Assembly: GCA_947174665.1 (NCBI GenBank)
Contig: CAMWJV010000025.1
Location: 1 to 32,721, forward strand
Direction of reading: 5' to 3'
DNA length: 32,721 nt
From: an uncultured Lachnospiraceae bacterium
GTDB taxonomy: Bacteria; Bacillota; Clostridia; Lachnospirales; Lachnospiraceae
The notes below the pieces were generated by a model. That model saw nothing but the letters and a program-made list of their open reading frames with translations. It was not told the origin of the DNA and made no database searches. Made by a program: the position numbers and the translations under genes. Of the stretch, positions 24,028 through 30,932 are shown piece by piece. Numbering within the stretch: position 1 is the stretch's first letter; each line of letters opens with the position of its first letter.

Positions 24028-25152
24028 CTAACCTCTTTCAGCACATTTCGATATAGCCTTTTCTATAAAATCAATAGAATTTTTCTTTTCCTCATTTAAT
24101 ATTTCCTTTGCTGCCTTAAACTGTTCAGTCATAGTATCACAAGTAATCTCTTTAACAGAATATATTTTCCGCTTTTCCAATCCTATTTTCTTCAAAAAAT
24201 TATCTTTTCTGGCATCTTTGTTATATACCGCATAAAAAGGTCTGCTAAAAATAACAGAAAACGCAACTCCATGAAAAGAATTCGTCAAAATATACTCTGC
24301 TTTATGAAAGTATGTCAGGAATTCCTCCGGACCGCAATCTGCAATTTGATAACGTTTTTTATCCTTCAGCCGATAAAAATGAATTTCAATTAACGGTAAC
24401 GCAAGAATCTCTGCCGCCTTTCTTGCACATTCATCCAGCATTTCATCTTCGCATAAATAGTAGGCCAATACAAATTTACTTTTCTCTTTAACAGGTTTCT
24501 CTAAAAGAATATAGTCTGCCTCATCCAATAGAAGGGACGGATCCAATACTGTTTTTATATCTAAATCTGCTGCCTTGGATAACTCAATCGCTAATTGTTC
24601 TTCTCGAACAGAAACCGCATCAAAAGCCTGTAGCTTTTCTCTGAAATACTCTTTTTCAAAATCATTGAGTTTAGTGTAATATCTACTTGCCCCATAACTA
24701 ATTTTAAAGATATCCTCTCTAAAATCAAGAAAATAAACTTTATCCAGTCCCCCTGTCAGAGACGCATTCCATATTTGATCACTGCCGCATATAAATCCGT
24801 CTATTGACATTTCTGTCAAATCATGTTCGTATATTCTCTTTTCATTTCCCTCAAGCAAAACAGTATTAATAAACTCATTAAATTTATCGCACTGGCGGCC
24901 CCAATCTGATTGTTTATACCGACACTCTCTCCATTCCTTCCAATATTTTAAAAAAGATTTAGGCCTTTTCACGGAACACTTTGTTCTCGAAACCCTCAGC
25001 TTTTTTAAATAATTATTTTCTATCGCCTGATTGCGGTAATTAATAATACATGCTTCATGCCCCATTCTTCTTAAAATAGTCCTCAAAGCATATGCCTGCA
25101 TTACCGCACCATAATTATGTGCATTGTGAAAAGTCAATATACCTATCTTCAT
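24028..25152 (-). CDS. Polysaccharide pyruvyl transferase family protein
   Basis: A 374-residue CsaB/PssM-like enzyme; the family attaches a pyruvate ketal from PEP to glycan sugars. Signature stretches are KIGILTFHNAHNYGAVMQAY at the N-terminus, DGFICGSDQIWNASLTGGLD, FKISYGASRY and near the C-terminus YILTNSFHGVAFSVIFSRPF. ATG 25152 is preferred, six bases after GGGGC; ATG 25164 lacks a clear site. The gene lies between the epimerase and GT4 genes. Such proteins are often encoded with FrhB-family iron-sulfur proteins in capsule loci, as here. If active it would draw on the same PEP pool as PEP mutase (inference). The family is broad and pyruvylation is not certain. Confidence 0.88.
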   Translation of the reverse strand: MKIGILTFHNAHNYGAVMQAYALRTILRRMGHEACIINYRNQAIENNYLKKLRVSRTKCSVKRPKSFLKYWKEWRECRYKQSDWGRQCDKFNEFINTVLLEGNEKRIYEHDLTEMSIDGFICGSDQIWNASLTGGLDKVYFLDFREDIFKISYGASRYYTKLNDFEKEYFREKLQAFDAVSVREEQLAIELSKAADLDIKTVLDPSLLLDEADYILLEKPVKEKSKFVLAYYLCEDEMLDECARKAAEILALPLIEIHFYRLKDKKRYQIADCGPEEFLTYFHKAEYILTNSFHGVAFSVIFSRPFYAVYNKDARKDNFLKKIGLEKRKIYSVKEITCDTMTEQFKAAKEILNEEKKNSIDFIEKAISKCAERG

Positions 25153-25189
25153 TGTGTGCCCCATTTCTCACTTATATCATATGCAAACA

Positions 25190-26131
25190 TCATTCCTTTG
25201 CCTGCATATCTGCATTCAATGTCTTTTTTCCCCAAACTATCATTCTTGACATACCTTCTTCAAATGTAACACAAGGCGTCCAGCCAAGTTCTCGAAGGCG
25301 ATTGCTGTTGCCATATATACCATGTTGATCACCCGGCGTTCCTTCTACATACTCATGTGTAATATTCGGCAAACAATTCTCAATATAATTTATAATATCT
25401 GAGACATAAATCTTTCGTTCATTTGATACATTATATATCTCAAATCCCTCACCGGTACGATTTAAAAACAAGTCTATCGCAGAAACCACATCATCAATAT
25501 ATACAAAATCCCTGAATCTATCGCTTGACCCCTTAATAACAATATGCCCAGTCTTAATTGCCTGAGCAAGATAAATACTTGCCATTCCCTGTTTTAAATT
25601 GTCCATGTTTTGCCCCATTCCAAACACATTAAACAGTCTCAGGGCAATACATTGAATTCCATAACTTGAAAAAATCCTCATGTAGTTTTCGCTTGCCAAT
25701 TTCCCTACTGCATAAAACGATTTAGGAATTGGCACAGTATCTTCCGTCACGAGTTCAAATTCCGCATCTCCATATACTGCCATGGAGGACGTATAAATAA
25801 ATTTCCTGCATCCGGTTTTATGAGCAATTTTAAGCAGCTGCAATGTCGATAAGGTATTTGTTTTAAGGTCATATTCAGGGTCTTCAAAACTTACCTCCCC
25901 CGAACTTTGTCCGGCGATATGAATAATAGCGTCAAATTGCTCGTTTTGAATCTTTTCTAACACAATTGCATCATAGTCGTTTCCCTCAATAAAATTGATT
26001 CCCTCCGGAAGGTTGTCCTTCTTGCCCGTAGACAAGTTATCTATCGTTGTCACTCTATGTCCATTAGCCAATAACCATTTTGCCACTGCTCCTCCAATAA
26101 AGCCTGCGGCACCCGTCACCAGATAATTCAT
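25190..26131 (-). CDS. NAD-dependent epimerase/dehydratase, UDP-glucose 4-epimerase-like
   Basis: A 313-residue extended SDR. NYLVTGAAGFIGGAVAKWLL carries the GxxGxxG NAD loop, HRVTTIDNLSTGKKDNLP is the typical second strand of nucleotide-sugar epimerases, and catalysis maps to IYTSSMAVYGDAE and SFYAVGKLASENYMRIF (YxxxK). RLFNVFGMGQN and YNVSNERKIYVSDIINYIEN are further family signatures. ATG 26131 follows AGGAGG six bases upstream; the longer frame from 26146 overlaps the upstream gene and has no site. It lies 11 bases after the NeuA-like gene, so it may supply or modify the sugar nucleotide used by neighbouring transferases. The substrate sugar is undetermined. Confidence 0.92.
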   Translation of the reverse strand: MNYLVTGAAGFIGGAVAKWLLANGHRVTTIDNLSTGKKDNLPEGINFIEGNDYDAIVLEKIQNEQFDAIIHIAGQSSGEVSFEDPEYDLKTNTLSTLQLLKIAHKTGCRKFIYTSSMAVYGDAEFELVTEDTVPIPKSFYAVGKLASENYMRIFSSYGIQCIALRLFNVFGMGQNMDNLKQGMASIYLAQAIKTGHIVIKGSSDRFRDFVYIDDVVSAIDLFLNRTGEGFEIYNVSNERKIYVSDIINYIENCLPNITHEYVEGTPGDQHGIYGNSNRLRELGWTPCVTFEEGMSRMIVWGKKTLNADMQAKE

Positions 26132-26142
26132 AACAAACCTCC

Positions 26143-26856
26143 TCACTCTTCATAATTTTTTTCTACCCAGTCCCTTGCAATCAGCAAATCGATATTATGG
26201 TGTATATCTATGGACGCATCTATTACATACGGAACAATATTATTTCCCATAAAACTCCACGGCTGCTGTCCTCCCCAAAGATTATGTCTCAAATTATCCA
26301 CTCTCAGCACCCAGAAGTTATGTGAAAGGAAATAACAGGTTGTTAAATCCTGTCTATTTGTTGAAACCTTTCCCACAACATTTTTTTCATACATCTGAAT
26401 TCGTCCATCTTCAATTACTTTTGCCCTAAGCGGATGATGGTCATTGTCCTCGTACACAGGAACCACTGCCGACACACTATCGTCTGCCATCATAGAATTA
26501 ATGCAGTCTGTTATCCACTCCGTCTTAACAGTAACGTTATTCGCCAGCATAACCACTAAAATATCCGGATAATCGCCATTAGCATTAATGACATCCAATG
26601 CATGTATAACACAGTCTATATGCTGCGATGTGGGGAGCGCAAGTTCAACAGGTCTAACTATTCTGGTAAACCCCTCTTTAGCCGCCTCCGTGAGAATTTT
26701 CTCATCGTCACTGCTACAATAAAATGTGTTAATTAAAGGACATTTTCTCGCTGCATGAGCCGGATAATATAATACAGGATGACCTAATACGTCCAAAACG
26801 TTCTTATCCCTAAGAGTATTATTTCCCCTGCCTGTTAAAAGTGCTGCAACATTCAT
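26143..26856 (-). CDS. NeuA-like cytidylyltransferase (CMP-sugar synthase family)
   Basis: A 237-residue nucleotidyltransferase of the acylneuraminate cytidylyltransferase type. The N-terminal loop is a variant, VAALLTGRGNNTLRDKNVLD, where NeuA proteins have a PARGGSK-type sequence. INTFYCSSDDEKILTEAAKE with IVRPVELALPTSQHIDCVIH, and DILVVMLANNVTVKTEWITD (the donor-site region), follow the family order. ATG 26856 has an AAGGAGG site; the frame open to 26901 adds only upstream sequence. It probably activates an acidic or unusual sugar with CTP. The gene directly upstream encodes a sialyltransferase-like protein, the class that uses CMP-sugars, which supports the call. The altered loop means the substrate may not be sialic acid; no sialic acid synthesis genes are in the window. 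Confidence 0.8.
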   Translation of the reverse strand: MNVAALLTGRGNNTLRDKNVLDVLGHPVLYYPAHAARKCPLINTFYCSSDDEKILTEAAKEGFTRIVRPVELALPTSQHIDCVIHALDVINANGDYPDILVVMLANNVTVKTEWITDCINSMMADDSVSAVVPVYEDNDHHPLRAKVIEDGRIQMYEKNVVGKVSTNRQDLTTCYFLSHNFWVLRVDNLRHNLWGGQQPWSFMGNNIVPYVIDASIDIHHNIDLLIARDWVEKNYEE

Positions 26857-26872
26857 AAATAGCCTCCTTCTA

Positions 26873-27985
26873 TTACCTCGTATTAATGACTGAAGTCTCA
26901 ATTAAGCGCTCCCTCAATTCATCAAGTGAATGAATCAGGTACACTCCGCCATAGACGGCATTGAGTTTATTAATATAATTGATAACCACGTCTTCATCAT
27001 AAGCCGGATATGCCTTTGTAAACATTGGATATAGGAGAAAAACTTTTGCCGCTGAGCGAAAAACATACTTTATTGTACATAATGCCCCGGATAAACTTGT
27101 AATTAAAACCTTATCCTGCAATTCTCCCCGCAGCTCATAAATCTCTATTGGTAAACTATCAACAAACGTCTTTATAAGGGAATTGTTAACCTCAATGGGA
27201 CTTCGCGGGTGCGCTTTATACAGGAAATTTTCATATCCCACCAGTCCGGCGATTTTATTTATCACGTTTATATACCCGGCATCATGACCTATTGCCGTAT
27301 CGTTCGCTCCCCCCAGAAAGATTACATTTTCATTCAGTGAGGCAAAAGGCTGTTCTTGGATACTATAACACGATATAATGGCATTCCTTTCTTTTTCAGC
27401 AAGTGTATCTTCAAAAATCCTGACTGTTTTTCTTTTCATAACATTAGAAATCAAATCCGGGTTACATACATATACATCGCATTCCAAGTCACTATAATCA
27501 AGCCCTCCAAAATGCTGCTGATTAATTTTTCTATTTCTATCTGTATCATCAGCAATGTCTCTTCTGGATAAATACTCATCTCCGGATATATATATATTGC
27601 GTCCCTCCTCATAATGATGTAACTTATACTTTATAGATTTTCTTGCGTTATTTCTCAGAATACTTTGTAATGCCCCACTTCTGTTGTGAAAAAAAATATC
27701 ACTATAATCAGAAAAATCCTGCCCAAACTCCTCTATCAATTTTTCATTGCTGTCATATTCTGTTTGCGCATAATATGTACCCCATTTATTGTTATCTGTC
27801 CAATACACTTCTTGAAAGTAACTCTTCAGGGCTTCATAATTACAATCATATATTTTTTTCAAACCAACTGTCGAACTCAGTATCACTGTGCTATAGTAAT
27901 CCTCAAATTTTGTATTCCTTATAGTAAGCGCAATCATAAACTGCATATGTGTATTACATAAAAACAATACTTTTTTACTCGTCAT
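26873..27985 (-). CDS. Sialyltransferase/polysialyltransferase-like GT-B protein
   Basis: A 370-residue protein I read as a GT52/polysialyltransferase-like (GT-B) enzyme, which would use a CMP-activated sugar. The start KKVLFLCNTHMQFMIALTIR fits the 'predicted path into a Rossmann fold' beginning of that group. NENVIFLGGANDTAIG and FLYKAHPRSPIEVNN resemble its conserved HP-containing donor site. VLITSLSGALCTIKYVFRSA resembles the C-terminal serine motif. ATG 27985 follows GGAGAAGGAG. The gene lies 16 bases before the NeuA-like cytidylyltransferase gene, a natural donor-and-transferase pair. Similarity is judged from short motifs, so another GT-B family is possible. Confidence 0.65.
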   Translation of the reverse strand: MTSKKVLFLCNTHMQFMIALTIRNTKFEDYYSTVILSSTVGLKKIYDCNYEALKSYFQEVYWTDNNKWGTYYAQTEYDSNEKLIEEFGQDFSDYSDIFFHNRSGALQSILRNNARKSIKYKLHHYEEGRNIYISGDEYLSRRDIADDTDRNRKINQQHFGGLDYSDLECDVYVCNPDLISNVMKRKTVRIFEDTLAEKERNAIISCYSIQEQPFASLNENVIFLGGANDTAIGHDAGYINVINKIAGLVGYENFLYKAHPRSPIEVNNSLIKTFVDSLPIEIYELRGELQDKVLITSLSGALCTIKYVFRSAAKVFLLYPMFTKAYPAYDEDVVINYINKLNAVYGGVYLIHSLDELRERLIETSVINTR

Positions 27986-28020
27986 ACTCCTTCTCCTCTG
28001 GTTTTATGGATAAAAATATT

Positions 28021-29481
28021 TTATTTTTCAACAGTATTCCAACTGCTTTTTAAGCAAACAAACTTCATATTTTCATATTCTTTTTTAGATTGTAATCTTT
28101 TCAAAATGATAGAGGTATTATTTTCACTTTTTGAACATATAACAATACTGCCTTCACTGTCTAAAAGCATCTGTTCCCTAACCACTTCATAGCCAAAATA
28201 GCGTCTTCCCACATATTTTTCATTTCGATCTAATAAACCGATTATTTTAATATCTATATTCGATTCCTGTATATGATATAAAATCTGCATCATAGTGACT
28301 CCTATACCATACAGATAAACTTCATTAATCTTTCCTTCTTCCAGTTGAGCGCATAGACTCTCGTACAATTCCGAAGCCCAGCGTTCTTCTTTTCCTTTGT
28401 AATCACAATATTCCTGAACAGCTTTCAAAAATCCCCTTTCATAATACAACTGCCAAAACTCATCATACTTTTCTGATTTTTCGGTTGGACTCATCAGGTT
28501 TCGTTGTTTACAATCGGAAGCCGGCGTTCTTTGATAAACTATTTTATCTTTTATACATTCAAATAATTCCTTTCCTTTTTCAGTATTTAAAATAACAAGA
28601 GAAGTACCCAGATTGTCATCCATATCCGGATAGCTCTCCTTAATTCCCCAATAATCCCCTATTGTTATATCACTGACCCTATGCATTGAACTATACCGAC
28701 ATACATAGCAAGATTCATTTAAACATACACTGCTGTAAAAAATATTTACAAAATCTCTGCTAAAAAATTTTTTACCATTAACTTTGTAACTGCACACATG
28801 ATCCCCCCACCCAAATAACTTATCTCTAAAATTAAATGAGTGCACGTCCTCCTCATATTGATTTTCAAGAACAGATAAATAATCTTTAAATATTCCAGGG
28901 CTTGGAACACCGTGGCAAACCAAATCGATAGTATATAAATTTGAAGTCCGTACTCTTTTTTCTTTAAGACATTTAAGTAAACCTTCAACGTAACAAGGTG
29001 TACCTGCATACAATACTACCCTTCCATCTGCCAAATCGCTTTCAACCTGTTCAATTACATTGCCCATGTTCGCCTGAATATACTTTGAACCCTTTAGCAA
29101 TTCCAGTTTATTTATTTCATCCACTCTAATGTAAACAGCTTCATTTTTTTCAAAAGATACTCCGTAAAGAATTCCCTGATCCTCCAAAATAGCTTTTGCA
29201 AAAAGTGTATACGCTCCACCTGATTGACTTTTTAATCGCTTTTCCCCATCTTTAGCCTGAACCGCATAGATTTGCTGAACTTCGTGCATTTCAGGTTTTC
29301 TTTCTTCTTGAGTATAGTGGATTGGGCACACGCTCAAACATTTCCCACAGTTGATACAAACCTCACTGTCAACTGACACAGAATAAAATCCCTTTTCATC
29401 TACCACCCTTTGTATTGCATGAACCGGACACACATTTATACATGCCATACACCCACAGCACAATTCACCATACGTTTTCAT
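28021..29481 (-). CDS. FrhB-family iron-sulfur protein with C-terminal Rossmann-like module
   Basis: A 486-residue protein. Residues 8-55 hold two 4Fe-4S ferredoxin motifs: CCGCMACINVCPVHA and CINCGKCLSVCPIH. The centre is the coenzyme F420 hydrogenase/dehydrogenase beta-subunit domain: SQSGGAYTLFAKAILED, LYAGTPCYVEGLLKCLKEKR, DLVCHGVPSPGIFKDYL, FNFRDKLFGWG, CYVCRYSSMHRVSDITIGDY and WGIKESYPD. In glycan loci such proteins are redox partners or reductases of unknown target and do not imply F420. From about residue 388 a different module begins (VYLYGIGVTMMQILYHIQ, IIGLLDRNEKYVG) that resembles PglD-type nucleotide-binding domains and recurs in the upstream GT2. ATG 29481 has a distant AAAGGA site. 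Confidence 0.88.
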   Translation of the reverse strand: MKTYGELCCGCMACINVCPVHAIQRVVDEKGFYSVSVDSEVCINCGKCLSVCPIHYTQEERKPEMHEVQQIYAVQAKDGEKRLKSQSGGAYTLFAKAILEDQGILYGVSFEKNEAVYIRVDEINKLELLKGSKYIQANMGNVIEQVESDLADGRVVLYAGTPCYVEGLLKCLKEKRVRTSNLYTIDLVCHGVPSPGIFKDYLSVLENQYEEDVHSFNFRDKLFGWGDHVCSYKVNGKKFFSRDFVNIFYSSVCLNESCYVCRYSSMHRVSDITIGDYWGIKESYPDMDDNLGTSLVILNTEKGKELFECIKDKIVYQRTPASDCKQRNLMSPTEKSEKYDEFWQLYYERGFLKAVQEYCDYKGKEERWASELYESLCAQLEEGKINEVYLYGIGVTMMQILYHIQESNIDIKIIGLLDRNEKYVGRRYFGYEVVREQMLLDSEGSIVICSKSENNTSIILKRLQSKKEYENMKFVCLKSSWNTVEK

Positions 29482-29538
29482 GCCTGTTGAATCCTTTCCT
29501 TATTTTTCCTGCTCCCGGATTATCCCCATAACCTTTCA

Positions 29539-30768
29539 TCAGTTTGAAATAAGCGCAATAATATTATGAAAGCCCATACTCATCAGTTTGTTCTCTATCT
29601 CACTCTTATATTTGGCAGCCACTGCCAAAAGCACGGTCGAATCGTTCCGATACAGGCTCAATTCCTCAATTGGGAATACCTTTACACCACAAATCTCCTT
29701 AGGATTGTTCTCTAATGAGCTTACTGCTATAGCAAAAATAATGATACCTCTCCTCCGCAGCATGTATACCACTTCAGTCCCGATAGTCCCGGCACCATAT
29801 ACAATCACTCTGTCGCACCGCCTTAAATATTCAATTTGACTATCGCTTAATCTTGAACACTTATCTTGCAAACCACGATTATATAATTCAAACATACATT
29901 TCTGTACGTCATTCCCCAAACCCGCTTCATAATCTTCATTAATATACAGCATTGCACGCCGGCAATCTGCATAAAGCGTAGTAATATACTTTTTTATTCC
30001 TTTCCATTGACTTTCCGTCAACTCACTTGCATGAGATCGACACCAACTGAGTATCTCACACAATACAATGAAAAAAGATTCTGCCCTTCTGCCATCTTTC
30101 GTGCTATTTAAGCTTCCGCTATGTTGTCGATAAATATATAATTCTTCATTAAAATTCACCGCTTTCTTTGCGGCCATTGCCACCTGAAAACTGTATAACA
30201 AATCCTCATGAATTATTCCTTCATAAAACCACAGATCATTATCTATCAGAAATTTTTTCCTGTAAATCTGCCTCCAGGATTCTACCTTCCATTCATTATT
30301 TGTTATAAACACAGGGAATAGATCTCTGCCAAGATACGTCCCCTGGTACGAGCCATAATCCTTCTTAACATTCTCTTTTATATATTCATATCCGTTTTCT
30401 CTCAAGTAAGTGAAATTGAAATATGCCACATCCGCCTTGTTGTCAGCTATATATTCATATGCTTTTTTTACAGCATCCTTTCTTAAGATATCATCGGAAT
30501 CAACAAACATAATATACTCGCCATCCGCATATTTTAAACCTGTGTTTCGTGCCGCAGATAATCCTCTGTTTACATCATGGCAATACACCCGCATAATACT
30601 CGTATGTTTTTCATACTCTCTTAAAATCTTCATACTATCATCAGTGGAACAATCTTCAACACAAATTATTTCAAACTCTTCGAAGTCCTGACTCAATATG
30701 CTGTCCAAGCAATCTCTTAAGTATTTTTCAACATTATATACAGGAACTATAACTGTAACTCTCTTCAT
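29539..30768 (-). CDS. Glycosyltransferase family 2 with C-terminal Rossmann-like module
   Basis: A 409-residue protein. Residues 1-230 are an inverting GT-A glycosyltransferase: TVIVPVYNVEKYLRDCLDSI, FEIICVEDCSTDDSMKIL, NRGLSAARNTGLKYADGEYI and the metal-binding MFVDSDDIL (DxD). A helical linker (about 230-315) follows. From about residue 320 there is an added domain: RVIVYGAGTIGTEVVYMLRR (GxGxxG), GVKVFPIEEL and SMGFHNIIALIS. It is alike in layout to the tail of the FrhB-family protein encoded next. ATG 30768 follows AAAGGA. It is the first gene after the strong promoter at 30870-30898 and therefore the likely head of the glycan/phosphonate transcript. Confidence 0.92.
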   Translation of the reverse strand: MKRVTVIVPVYNVEKYLRDCLDSILSQDFEEFEIICVEDCSTDDSMKILREYEKHTSIMRVYCHDVNRGLSAARNTGLKYADGEYIMFVDSDDILRKDAVKKAYEYIADNKADVAYFNFTYLRENGYEYIKENVKKDYGSYQGTYLGRDLFPVFITNNEWKVESWRQIYRKKFLIDNDLWFYEGIIHEDLLYSFQVAMAAKKAVNFNEELYIYRQHSGSLNSTKDGRRAESFFIVLCEILSWCRSHASELTESQWKGIKKYITTLYADCRRAMLYINEDYEAGLGNDVQKCMFELYNRGLQDKCSRLSDSQIEYLRRCDRVIVYGAGTIGTEVVYMLRRRGIIIFAIAVSSLENNPKEICGVKVFPIEELSLYRNDSTVLLAVAAKYKSEIENKLMSMGFHNIIALISN

Positions 30769-30869
30769 TATTAATATCCTTTCACTTGTTCAGCCACCTT
30801 TACCGGATTTTACCGTTTGTCAAACTTTTGTTTATATTCTCTGTCAACTCCTCAAAATCATTTAAATTC

Positions 30870-30898
30870 ATAATACATTTACCCCCTGATATTGTCAA
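30870..30898 (-). promoter_or_regulatory. Sigma-A promoter at the head of the glycan/phosphonate gene run
   Basis: On the minus strand a perfect TTGACA (30893-30898) and TATTAT (30870-30875) are separated by 17 bases. Transcription would start near 30862, about 95 bases before the GT2 start codon. All thirteen downstream genes to 14646 lie on the same strand with short gaps, except one of 149 bp. Confidence 0.75.
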
Positions 30899-30932
30899 TA
30901 TTAGCTGACACTTTTACAGGGATATGAATACC

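Noticed and set aside
28021..29481. True F420-dependent hydrogenase subunit
   Set aside because: No other hydrogenase or F420 genes are present, and FrhB-family proteins are common in capsule loci with pyruvyltransferase-family proteins, as here.
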